DNA of 14,322 bases from an uncultured Sulfitobacter sp. (lineage in GTDB: Bacteria > Pseudomonadota > Alphaproteobacteria > Rhodobacterales > Rhodobacteraceae). The notes beneath the pieces were generated by a model. It worked only from the letters and a program-made list of their open reading frames with translations. It was not told the origin of the DNA and did not search any database. The stretch is taken from contig CALAIJ010000116.1 of the NCBI GenBank assembly GCA_937923365.1, positions 1 to 14,322 on the forward strand, written 5' to 3'. Below are positions 1 through 7,233 of this stretch, piece by piece. The translations under genes and the position numbers were made by a program. Position 1 is the first letter of the stretch. The number at the start of each line of letters is the position of its first letter.

Positions 1-1
1 T

Positions 2-2926
2 TCCGGAGGTCAGATTGACCGCAATGCGCCGCTGACATTCATGTTCGATGGCAAGTTTTATCAAGGTTACGCGGGCGATACGCTGGCCTCTGCCCTGCTG
101 GCAAACAATGTCCGCCTGATGGGGCGCTCGTTCAAATACCACCGCCCGCGCGGGCCGCTCACCGCCGGATCCGAAGAACCCAACGCCATTGTGGAGCTGC
201 GCGGCGGTGCGCGGCGCGAGCCCAATACCCGCGCCACCACGGCAGAGCTCTACGACGGGCTTGTCGCGTCGTCCCAGAACCGCTGGCCCTCGCTCAAGTT
301 TGACGCGATGGCGATCAACGACCGCTTCTCCAATTTTCTGACGGCAGGCTTCTACTACAAGACCTTCATGTGGCCACGTGCGTTCTGGGAGAAACTCTAC
401 GAGCCGATCATCCGCAAGGCGGCGGGCCTCGGCTCCCTCTCCATGCGCGAAGACCCGGACGCCTATGACAAAGGCTTTCGCCATTGCGCAGTGCTGGTCA
501 TCGGCGCGGGTCCTGCGGGCCTGATGGCGGCCCTGACAGCAGGCCGTAGCGGCGAAGAGGTCATTCTGGCCGATGAGGATTTTCGCATGGGCGGGCGCCT
601 CAATGCTGAGACCTTCGCGATCAACGACGGCCCCGCCAATACATGGGCGCAGGCGGCCGTGGCCGAACTGGCCGCGATGCCCAACGTGCGCCTGATGCCC
701 CGCACCACGGTCATTGGCGCGTTTGACCATGGGATTTACGGCGCGGTTGAGCGCGTGAGCGACCACGTCCATACCCCTGATGCGGGCAAGCCCAGACAGA
801 TCCTGTGGCGCATCTACACACGGCGCACGCTGCTTTGCGCCGGTGCGACGGAACGACCCATCGCCTTTGACAACAACGACCGCCCGGGGGTGATGCTGGC
901 CTCTGCCCTGCGCACATATGCCAATCGCTGGGCTGCCACGCCCGCGGGCCGCATCGCGATCTTTACCAACAACGATGATGGCCACCGCACGGCTGCGGAC
1001 CTCCATGCCAAGGGGGTGCAAATCGCCGCCGTGGTAGACACCCGCGCGGACGCGGCCCTTTCGGATAAGTATCAGGTGCTGCGCGGCGCACAGGTGACAG
1101 ATACCAAAGGCCGTCTGGGCCTGACCTTCGCCGAGGTCAAACTGGCCGACGGCACCGATCGGACGCTGGAATGCGGGGCCTTAGGCGTCTCGGGCGGCTG
1201 GAACCCCAATGTGCATCTGACCTGCCATCAGCGCGGCCGGCCCGTCTGGGACGAAGGCCTTGCCGCTTTCCTGCCCGGTGCCGACCTGCCTGCAGGCATG
1301 ACTGTTGCTGGTGCAGCACAAGGTGCCCTGTCGACCCATGCAGCTTTGCAATCGGGCCGTGATGCGGCGCGCAAGGCATTGGGTCTCAAGGGCCGTGCCG
1401 AGGCTTTACCGCAAGCCGAAGACGCCCCTGTCCGCGTCACGCCCTTCTGGTTTGTCGAAGGCACCTCCCGCGGCTGGCTTGACCAGCAGAACGATGTGAC
1501 GGTCAAGGACGTAAAGCTCAGCCACCAAGAGGGTTTCCGTTCTGTCGAACATCTTAAGCGATACACGACGCTGGGCATGGCCACCGATCAGGGCAAGACT
1601 TCGAACATGGGTGGCCTTGCCATCATGGCGGAGCTTGCGGGCAAAACGATCGAGCAGACCGGCACGACAATTTTTCGCCCACCTTATACCCCCGTGCCCA
1701 TCGGTACCTTCGGCGGCCGTATGCGGGGGATGGAGTTCCACCCGACCCGCCTGACGCCCTCGCACTATTGGGCCAAGGAACAGGGCGCGGTCTTTGTCGA
1801 GGTCGGCAACTGGCTGCGTGCGCAGTGGTTCCCCCGCGCAGGCGAAACCCATTGGCGGCAAAGCGTGGACCGCGAGGTTGCCGCCACAAGGTCTTCCGTT
1901 GGGGTGTGCGACTGCACCACCTTAGGCAAGATCGACGTGCAGGGCGCGGACGCCGCCACTTTCCTCAACAAAATCTACTGCAACGGCTTTGCCAAACTCG
2001 CCGTGGGCAAGACCCGCTACGGCTTGATGCTGCGCGAAGACGGCATCGCGATGGATGACGGCACAGCGGGCCGTCTGGCCGAGGATCACTTTGTGGTCAC
2101 CACCACCACTGCCAACGCGGGCAAGGTGTACCAGCACATGGAGTTTGTGCGCCAGTGCCTGATGCCCGACGCGGATGTGCAACTGATCTCCACTACGGAG
2201 GCTTGGGCCCAATATGCTGTCGCGGGGCCAAACTCCCGCAAGTTGCTGCGCAAAATCGTGGACAAAGAGCACGACATCTCCAACGACGCCTTCCCCTTTA
2301 TGGCCTGTGGCAACATCACGGTCTGCGGCGGGCTGCGTGCGCGGCTCTTCCGCATTTCGTTCAGCGGCGAGCTGGCGTTCGAGATTGCCGTCCCCTCCCG
2401 CTATGGCGACGCGCTGATGCGCCGCTTGATGGCCGAGGGCGAGGAGTTCGACGTAACCCCCTACGGTACAGAGGCCTTGGGCGTCATGCGCATCGAGAAA
2501 GGCCATGCGGCTGGTAACGAGCTGAACGGGACCACCACAGCGCTGAACCTTGGCATGGGACGCATGGTGTCAGGCATGAAGGACAGCATCGGCACGGTCT
2601 TGTCCAAACGCGAAGGCCTGAACGAGGATGACGCGCTCAAGCTGGTTGGGGTCAAGCCAGTTGATACTGACAAAAAGGTGACGGCAGGCGGGCACTTGAT
2701 GAACATCTCTGGCCCTGTAGATGCGGCCCACGATCAAGGCTATGTCACGTCTGCCGCGTTCTCGCCCAGCATGGACAGTATGATCGGTCTGGCGTTTTTG
2801 AAGAACGGCGATGCGCGGTTGGGCGAGAAGCTGAGGCTGGTATCTCCGGTCACGGACCTGACAGTTGAGGTCGAAGTTGTCTCGGCGCATTTTGTGGACC
2901 CAGAGGGGGAGCGGCTTCGTGCATGA
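2..2926 (+). CDS. soxA: Sarcosine oxidase alpha subunit, 5'-truncated
   Basis: This is the large subunit of heterotetrameric sarcosine oxidase, a cytoplasmic enzyme that demethylates sarcosine to glycine and passes the one-carbon unit to tetrahydrofolate. The frame is open from base 2, where the visible residues SGGQIDRNAPLTF precede the first Met at 41. The true start therefore lies upstream of the window. Domains in order: an N-terminal ferredoxin-like 2Fe-2S-type fold (about 2-190); a FAD/NAD-binding Rossmann motif GAGPAG (503-520); the family segment CAGATERPIAFDN (about 835-875); a second Rossmann part (about 949-1017); the SoxA-specific linker (about 1546-1710); and a C-terminal aminomethyltransferase (GcvT-like) domain (about 1740-2900). 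About 974 codons are visible, near the normal length of roughly 980-1000, so little is missing. soxG follows with an 8-nt overlap. soxB and soxD are expected upstream but cannot be seen. The family call is very secure. Confidence 0.97.
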   Translation, partial: SGGQIDRNAPLTFMFDGKFYQGYAGDTLASALLANNVRLMGRSFKYHRPRGPLTAGSEEPNAIVELRGGARREPNTRATTAELYDGLVASSQNRWPSLKFDAMAINDRFSNFLTAGFYYKTFMWPRAFWEKLYEPIIRKAAGLGSLSMREDPDAYDKGFRHCAVLVIGAGPAGLMAALTAGRSGEEVILADEDFRMGGRLNAETFAINDGPANTWAQAAVAELAAMPNVRLMPRTTVIGAFDHGIYGAVERVSDHVHTPDAGKPRQILWRIYTRRTLLCAGATERPIAFDNNDRPGVMLASALRTYANRWAATPAGRIAIFTNNDDGHRTAADLHAKGVQIAAVVDTRADAALSDKYQVLRGAQVTDTKGRLGLTFAEVKLADGTDRTLECGALGVSGGWNPNVHLTCHQRGRPVWDEGLAAFLPGADLPAGMTVAGAAQGALSTHAALQSGRDAARKALGLKGRAEALPQAEDAPVRVTPFWFVEGTSRGWLDQQNDVTVKDVKLSHQEGFRSVEHLKRYTTLGMATDQGKTSNMGGLAIMAELAGKTIEQTGTTIFRPPYTPVPIGTFGGRMRGMEFHPTRLTPSHYWAKEQGAVFVEVGNWLRAQWFPRAGETHWRQSVDREVAATRSSVGVCDCTTLGKIDVQGADAATFLNKIYCNGFAKLAVGKTRYGLMLREDGIAMDDGTAGRLAEDHFVVTTTTANAGKVYQHMEFVRQCLMPDADVQLISTTEAWAQYAVAGPNSRKLLRKIVDKEHDISNDAFPFMACGNITVCGGLRARLFRISFSGELAFEIAVPSRYGDALMRRLMAEGEEFDVTPYGTEALGVMRIEKGHAAGNELNGTTTALNLGMGRMVSGMKDSIGTVLSKREGLNEDDALKLVGVKPVDTDKKVTAGGHLMNISGPVDAAHDQGYVTSAAFSPSMDSMIGLAFLKNGDARLGEKLRLVSPVTDLTVEVEVVSAHFVDPEGERLRA

Positions 2927-3479
2927 TCTGACACCTATCACGGCCCTTGGCGGCACATCCGCGCAGGTGGACACACACGTCGGCGTCACCTGTCGCGAAG
3001 TGCCTGACGTGGCGCTGGCCTCTTTCGCGGCACGACTGGGCAGCGCGCCTGCGGCGGCAGCGGTGCTCAAAAAAGCCCTTGGGGCGGCGGTGCCAGACGT
3101 GGGCAAAGCTGTGCGGGCCACATTGACCGCGTTCTGGACCGGCCCCGATCAATGGCTGGTCGAGGCACCCTTTGACACCCATGAAACCCTTGCCCTTGAT
3201 CTGGCGAAGGCGGCCAATGGCGTGGCCTCGGTGACCGAACAAACCGACGCCTGGACCCGCTTTGATCTGAGCGGCGATGGGGTGCTGGCAGTATTGGAAC
3301 TGCTCTGCTCTGCGAACACGCGCAGCATGGCGACAGACGATGTTACCCGCAGCAGCATCCATCATCTGGGCTGCTTTGTACGACGCACCGATGATGACCA
3401 CTTCTGCATCTACGGCCCACGCGCCAGTGCCGGATCGTTGCATCACGCCCTTGTCACCGCGATGCACGCGGCGCTGTGA
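2919..3479 (+). CDS. soxG: Sarcosine oxidase gamma subunit
   Basis: This is the small gamma subunit of heterotetrameric sarcosine oxidase, 186 residues. I chose the GTG at 2919 as start: it overlaps the soxA stop by 8 nt, has a purine-rich ribosome site GAGGGGGAG at 2903-2911 with 7-nt spacing, and gives the expected N-terminus VHDLTPITALGG. The frame is open further upstream (ATG at 2865), but that would add residues inside soxA that look unrelated to the family. Visible family-like features are the segment FWTGPDQWLVEA near the middle, the stretch DAWTRFDLSG, and a C-terminal HHLGCFVRR..CIYGPRASAGSLHHAL region typical of SoxG and GcvT-like folds. The overlap suggests translational coupling, which would keep alpha and gamma subunits balanced. 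Identification rests on order and sequence pattern. Confidence 0.92.
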   Translation: MHDLTPITALGGTSAQVDTHVGVTCREVPDVALASFAARLGSAPAAAAVLKKALGAAVPDVGKAVRATLTAFWTGPDQWLVEAPFDTHETLALDLAKAANGVASVTEQTDAWTRFDLSGDGVLAVLELLCSANTRSMATDDVTRSSIHHLGCFVRRTDDDHFCIYGPRASAGSLHHALVTAMHAAL

Positions 3480-3507
3480 GCGGCATCCAACAGGCAGGTC
3501 GGCTGTC

Positions 3508-4371
3508 ATGATGGCGCTCCTTCTGGGGCTTGTCGCCGCACTAAGCTGGGGCATCCATGACGTGACCGTGCGGCGTATCAGCCAGACTGCGCCGCTGATG
3601 GCAACCTTGTTGGGCGTGTTGCTGGTAGGGGCTGTTTTTCAAACAATTGTCCTAAGTGCGACGGGCGGTTTTCCTGCCCTGCCCCGCACGGCAATCCTTT
3701 ATTCGGTGCTTGCCGGTTTTGCGTTTACCCTTGCGGGGGCAACCCTATATGGGGCGTTCCAGCGCGGGCCGGTCCGTATTGTAGCCCCGATCATCGGCAG
3801 CTTTCCCATCCTGACGCTTGCTGTCGCCGCGTGGCGCGGCACGCCTGTCAGCCCGCTTGAATGGATCGCGGTTCTGGCCGTGGTGCTGGGCATCACGGTG
3901 GTTGCCGTCTGCGCAAACGAGACCGAAGAAAGCTACCCCCCCTTGGGTCGCACCATCGCGTTGTCATTGCTTGCCAGCGTGGGGTTTTTCGCCACGTTCG
4001 CTTTGGGCCAGGAGGCCGCGCGCATCGCGGATGCTCTACCTTCCATTCTTGTGACGCGACTGGCCGCTGTGGCGGTACTGCTGCCGATCATGATCGTGAT
4101 GGGCCTGCCTTTGCTGCCGGGACGCAGCGCTTGGGTCTTTGTTGCTGTCATGGGGGTTCTGGACGGCATCGCGCTGATGTGTGTGCTGATCGCTGGCGAT
4201 ATGCCTTCAGCGGAATACGCGGTTGTCGCCTCGTCCATCTTTGGATTGGTGACGGTGGTCTTGGCACGCATCTTTTTGGGCGAGACAATGACCCGCGCGC
4301 AATGGCTGGGCTGTCTGGTGACTTTTGCCGCGATCGGCTATCTGGCGTTGCAATCAGGTGGCGCGCACTAG
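3508..4371 (+). CDS. EamA/DMT-family transporter
   Basis: This is an inner-membrane transporter of the drug/metabolite (EamA) superfamily, 287 residues, near the usual 280-300. The sequence is almost wholly hydrophobic helices. It has two halves, each an EamA repeat: the first starts with LVAALSWGIHDVTVRR, the second near SLLASVGFFATFALGQEAAR. The second half ends with the family-typical LARIFLGETMTRAQWLGC segment. The start at 3508 (ATGATG) is preferred because the helix begins at once and a modest ribosome site (CAGGCAGG, about 3491-3498) lies at the right distance. The open frame further upstream is soxG in another frame. The gene begins 28 nt after soxG and may share its transcript. The substrate is unknown: export of a metabolite or uptake of a sarcosine/betaine-related compound are both possible, and neither is shown. 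Confidence 0.85.
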   Translation: MMALLLGLVAALSWGIHDVTVRRISQTAPLMATLLGVLLVGAVFQTIVLSATGGFPALPRTAILYSVLAGFAFTLAGATLYGAFQRGPVRIVAPIIGSFPILTLAVAAWRGTPVSPLEWIAVLAVVLGITVVAVCANETEESYPPLGRTIALSLLASVGFFATFALGQEAARIADALPSILVTRLAAVAVLLPIMIVMGLPLLPGRSAWVFVAVMGVLDGIALMCVLIAGDMPSAEYAVVASSIFGLVTVVLARIFLGETMTRAQWLGCLVTFAAIGYLALQSGGAH

Positions 4372-4381
4372 GGCGCCCACG

Positions 4382-4408
4382 AAAAAGGGCGGCACATTTG
4401 CACCGCCC
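4382..4408 (-). terminator. Intrinsic terminator after the binding-protein gene
   Basis: On the - strand, a 6-bp GC stem (GGGCGG at 4408-4403 pairing with CCGCCC at 4392-4387) with a 10-nt loop is followed directly by five T residues (4386-4382). It lies 28 nt past the stop of the binding-protein gene. It sits in the 65-nt gap between two convergent genes. On the + strand the same hairpin lacks a clean T-run, so it is a weaker terminator for the EamA gene. Confidence 0.75.
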
Positions 4409-4436
4409 CCTTCCAAATTCGACAGGTCTGAGAAAC

Positions 4437-5207
4437 TCAGAGGCCCCACTTGGCTTTGTTGGCTTCAAAGAACCCCTTGGCCTGCTTTACCTTGACCCAG
4501 TTGTTCACGTAGTTGATCCAGACCTGATCGGCTTGTGGCAAAAGCATCGCGATGGGCGTGGGCGCGCGGCTTTCGGCACCCTCCACCATGGCGACACCGT
4601 GCTTTTCGGCCAGTACCGCGCCTTCGATGTTGGAGGTGATGAACACATCCGCCCGACCGGCAAGCACTTCCTGATAGCCGCGTGCTGGCGCTTCGACGAC
4701 CTTGATGTCCGCATTCGGATACCATTCGCGCACCATCGCCTCGAACGAAGTGCCCAGCGTTGTAGCGACCTTCACGTCTGCCTTGTTGATATCATCGTGG
4801 CTGGAATATTTGCCCGCGTTTTCCTTGGCAGTGAAGGGCATGATCTCAACCGAGATATAGGACTCAGAAAAACCCGCCGCTTTCATCCGTGCTGGTGAAA
4901 TAGATGCGGAACCGGTGATGTGGTACTGGCCTGCGACCACACCGTTGACCAGTGTTTTCCAATCCGTGGGCACGAATTCGACCTCGACACCAAGGTCTTC
5001 GGCCAGTGCCGTCATGATGTCGATGTCAAAGCCCTTGTAGGCGTTGGTGGCAGGGTCGCGCACGGACATGGGGTTCCAGTCACCCGTGGTGCCGACCTTG
5101 AGCACGCCCCCGTTCAGGATTTCGTTCAGCGCCGACTGCGCTTGTGCGGCGCCGGACAAGGCGATGCCGATGGCGGCCGCTGCAGCGACTTTGAAGATAT
5201 TTTTCAT
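4437..5207 (-). CDS. Family-3 (amino-acid-type) ABC substrate-binding protein, PheC-like
   Basis: This is a periplasmic binding protein of 256 residues. A Sec signal peptide (positively charged start, alanine-rich core) ends with AQA at about residue 23. The mature part has the family-3 signature GFDIDIMTALAEDL and the ligand-pocket region SISPARMKAAGFSESY, including the Arg that in amino-acid-binding members contacts the carboxylate. The pattern from GTTGDWNPMS through LAGRADVFITSNIEG to the C-terminal LLPQ..YVNNWVKV resembles cyclohexadienyl dehydratase (PheC) as I remember it, an enzyme derived from this binding-protein fold. The neighbouring divergent ATPase and permease argue for a transport role. 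The start at 5207 has GGGAG (5218-5214) spaced 6 nt upstream, inside the palindrome GGGAGCTCCC (5209-5218). The ligand is unknown; a cyclic or aromatic acid is possible by inference. Confidence 0.88.
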   Translation of the reverse strand: MKNIFKVAAAAAIGIALSGAAQAQSALNEILNGGVLKVGTTGDWNPMSVRDPATNAYKGFDIDIMTALAEDLGVEVEFVPTDWKTLVNGVVAGQYHITGSASISPARMKAAGFSESYISVEIMPFTAKENAGKYSSHDDINKADVKVATTLGTSFEAMVREWYPNADIKVVEAPARGYQEVLAGRADVFITSNIEGAVLAEKHGVAMVEGAESRAPTPIAMLLPQADQVWINYVNNWVKVKQAKGFFEANKAKWGL

Positions 5208-5339
5208 TGGGAGCTCCCGTTACTGTAAGTTTTTTGTGACACTTCCATGTCTTACTTACTTGATGCCAGCCGGAATTTAAATAAGCATAGGCAAAAGAAT
5301 TGTCACATGTCCGTGGCGTCAGCCGTGATTGGAAATATA
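5208..5339. promoter_or_regulatory. Divergent promoter region of the ABC transporter
   Basis: This AT-rich 132-nt gap separates the divergent binding-protein and ATPase genes, so it should hold both promoters. Visible elements are an inverted pair GTAAGT (5225-5230)/ACTTAC (5254-5259), an inverted pair TGTGAC (5235-5240)/GTCACA (5302-5307), and an AT-rich core AATTTAAATAA (5274-5284). I could not assign convincing -35/-10 pairs on either strand. A shared regulator is plausible but not shown. Confidence 0.45.
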
Positions 5340-6080
5340 ATGCCCGACGCAACGATTGAGATGATCGATGTGAACAAATGGTTTGGCGATTTCCATGTGC
5401 TCAAGGACATCAATCTTGAGGTGCAGGCGGGCGAAAAGGTGGTGATCTGCGGCCCCTCCGGTTCGGGCAAATCGACTGTGGTGCGGTGCATCAACAGGCT
5501 GGAAGAACACCAGAAAGGCATCATCCGCCTTGAAGGCCGCGAATTGACCAATGACGCCCGGTCCACGGCCTCCATTCAGGGCGAGGTCGGCATGGTGTTT
5601 CAGCAGTTTAACCTGTTCCCGCACCTGAGCGTGCTGGACAATCTTACACTCGGGCCCATGAAGGCACGCGGGCTGTCGCGCGCGCAGGCACAAGAGCGCG
5701 CGCGACACTATCTGGACCGCGTGCGCATCCCCGATCAGGCGGACAAACACCCCGGTCAACTGTCCGGCGGCCAGCAGCAGCGCGTCGCCATTGCGCGCAG
5801 CCTATGCATGGAGCCGAAGGTGCTGCTGTTTGACGAGCCCACCTCTGCGCTAGACCCTGAAATGATCTCGGAAGTGCTTGATGTCATGGTGGAACTGGCG
5901 CTGGAAGGCATGACCATGGTCGTTGTTACCCACGAGATGGGTTTTGCCCGCAAGGTCGCCGACAAGATGGTCTTTATGGACGAAGGCGAGATTGTGGAGC
6001 AATCCGCGCCCGAGCCGTTCTTTAGCGCCCCCCAGACGGCGCGGTGCGCCAAGTTCCTCTCCCAGATATTGCAGCATTGA
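5340..6080 (+). CDS. Amino-acid-type ABC transporter ATP-binding protein
   Basis: This is the cytoplasmic ATPase that powers the importer, 246 residues from the chosen start. Motifs counted from the Met at 5340: Walker [10 protein letters not shown] at 38-46, the Q-loop at 88-89 ([10 protein letters not shown]), the ABC signature LSGGQQQR at 141-148, Walker [15 protein letters not shown] from 161, and the switch His at 198 (THEM). All are intact. The closest known type is the GlnQ/HisP class of polar amino-acid ATPases. The start at 5340 ([16 protein letters not shown]) gives the usual length and has a weak GGA six bases upstream. In-frame ATGs at 5307 and 5247 would add 11 or 31 residues and cannot be excluded. 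The permease starts 7 nt after the stop, so the two are co-transcribed. Confidence 0.95.
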   Translation: MPDATIEMIDVNKWFGDFHVLKDINLEVQAGEKVVICGPSGSGKSTVVRCINRLEEHQKGIIRLEGRELTNDARSTASIQGEVGMVFQQFNLFPHLSVLDNLTLGPMKARGLSRAQAQERARHYLDRVRIPDQADKHPGQLSGGQQQRVAIARSLCMEPKVLLFDEPTSALDPEMISEVLDVMVELALEGMTMVVVTHEMGFARKVADKMVFMDEGEIVEQSAPEPFFSAPQTARCAKFLSQILQH

Positions 6081-6087
6081 GAGCATC

Positions 6088-6849
6088 ATGAAAAAACTTC
6101 TGATCCCGCTGTCACTGCTTTTGCTGCTAGGCGCCTGTTCGGGCACGGGCAACTGGGGTTGGTATGTCATCGACCCAAGTACCAAGGCAGGTTGGACAAA
6201 CATCAAGTTCCTGATCTCGGGCATGTGGGCCACGATCCTGATCTCGGTCATTGCGGCGGCGATCTCCATCGTGGTGGGGCTGTTGGTCGCCCTGCCCGGT
6301 CAGTCGTCAAAACGCGGCTGGCGCATCGTCAATCGCGTCTATGTGGAGTTCATCCGCGCGATCCCGTTGTTGCCCATGTTGTTCTGGGTGTTCTACGGGC
6401 TGCCGATTGTGTTCAAATCCATGGGGCTGAACATTCCCATTGATCCGTTCTGGGGCGCGATCATCACACTGGCGATCTCGGACTCGGCCTTTACCGCAGA
6501 AATTTACCGCTCGGGCATTCAGTCCATCGCGCGCGGGCAACGCGAAGCCGCGCAAACCATCGGGCTGAACTATGCGCAGACCATGCGCTATGTGATCCTG
6601 CCCCAAGCGGTCCGGCGCATCCTGCCGCCGCTTGCAAACCAGTTCATCTACATCGTCAAGATGAGCGCCTTTGCCAGTGTCATCGGCATGCAGGAACTGA
6701 CCCGCCGCGCCAACGAGTTGGTGGTCACGGAATACCGCCCGCTGGAGCTTTATACATTCCTGATCGTGGAATATCTGATCCTTGTGCTGATCATCTCGGC
6801 CGGTGTGCGCTGGCTCGAACGGCGCATGGGATCAGACGAACGCAACTAA
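6088..6849 (+). CDS. Amino-acid-type ABC transporter permease with lipobox-like N-terminus
   Basis: This is the inner-membrane channel subunit of the HisM/GlnP type, 253 residues, which presumably acts as a homodimer because only one permease gene is present. The ATPase-docking EAA loop is canonical at residues 152-174 (REAAQTIGL, then VILPQA). About five membrane helices are visible: around 43-69, 87-105, 121-136, 184-200 and 220-245. The oddity is the start: residues 1-17 form a charged N-terminus, a leucine-rich core and L-G-A-C with Cys17, which reads as a lipoprotein signal peptide. This is followed by a short linker before the first permease helix. A GAGAG ribosome site overlaps the end of the ATPase gene. 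Whether Cys17 is lipidated is unknown; the segment could simply act as an extra membrane helix. Confidence 0.93.
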   Translation: MKKLLIPLSLLLLLGACSGTGNWGWYVIDPSTKAGWTNIKFLISGMWATILISVIAAAISIVVGLLVALPGQSSKRGWRIVNRVYVEFIRAIPLLPMLFWVFYGLPIVFKSMGLNIPIDPFWGAIITLAISDSAFTAEIYRSGIQSIARGQREAAQTIGLNYAQTMRYVILPQAVRRILPPLANQFIYIVKMSAFASVIGMQELTRRANELVVTEYRPLELYTFLIVEYLILVLIISAGVRWLERRMGSDERN

Positions 6850-6861
6850 AGGAGACAGCCC

Positions 6862-7197
6862 ATGGACTGGAAGAATTTCATGTCCGAGATCGAAGGCGAC
6901 ATCGCCCGTTTCTCAAAGGAAGTACCGCAAACCGTCAAGGGATTTGGCCAGATGGGTCAGGCCGCCAAAGCGGATGGCGCACTTAGCGAAAAGACCAAGG
7001 AATTCATTGCCTTGGGGATCGCCGTATCCACCAAATGCGACAGCTGCATCGGCTTTCACGTGCGGTCCTTGGTGCGCCTTGGTGCCACGCGAGAGGAGCT
7101 TTGCGAAGCGCTGGCCATGGCCACCTACATGGGCGGCGGGCCGTCCTATGCCTATAGTGCCAAGGCGCTGAAAGCTTACGACGTATTCTCGGCCTGA
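6862..7197 (+). CDS. AhpD-like / carboxymuconolactone decarboxylase family protein
   Basis: This is a small cytoplasmic protein of 111 residues of the CMD/AhpD superfamily. The redox-type centre is intact: Glu47, then Cys59-Asp-Ser-Cys62 and His66 (KCDSCIGFH), followed by the family pattern LGATREELCEALAMATYMGGGP. In AhpD these residues form a disulfide-based peroxidase/reductase proton-relay site. The presence of both cysteines argues against a pure decarboxylase. Start choice is clear: AAGGAG at 6849-6854 lies 7 nt before the ATG, overlapping the permease stop. The 12-nt gap places the gene in the ABC transporter operon, suggesting a linked physiological role such as handling a peroxide or a reactive compound. 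The substrate is not known. Confidence 0.88.
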   Translation: MDWKNFMSEIEGDIARFSKEVPQTVKGFGQMGQAAKADGALSEKTKEFIALGIAVSTKCDSCIGFHVRSLVRLGATREELCEALAMATYMGGGPSYAYSAKALKAYDVFSA

Positions 7198-7205
7198 CGT
7201 CTGAC

Positions 7206-7226
7206 GGGGCGGCATGCAGCCGCCCC
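7206..7226. terminator. Hairpin between convergent AhpD-like and RTX genes
   Basis: A perfect 8-bp stem (GGGGCGGC at 7206-7213 with GCCGCCCC at 7219-7226) and a 5-nt loop fill most of the 36-nt gap between two convergent genes. There is no T-run on either side. It probably ends or stabilises transcripts from both strands, but it is not a textbook intrinsic terminator. Confidence 0.5.
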
Positions 7227-7233
7227 AGTCGCG

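Noticed and set aside
2865..2918. Upstream ATG start for soxG
   Set aside because: It would place 18 extra residues inside soxA; the GTG at 2919 has a good ribosome site and the family-like N-terminus.
3861..4898. Long + strand frame (345 codons) crossing the EamA and binding-protein genes
   Set aside because: It runs out of frame through one real gene, across the terminator and antisense to another; its product is basic and Arg/His/Gly-rich with no domain.
4437..5207. Calling the binding protein a cyclohexadienyl dehydratase (pheC)
   Set aside because: The divergent ATPase and permease genes favour transport, and catalytic residues could not be verified by eye.
5247..5339. Earlier in-frame starts (5247, 5307) for the ATPase
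   Set aside because: They add residues without family pattern and run through the promoter gap; 5340 gives the normal length. The 5307 start remains possible.
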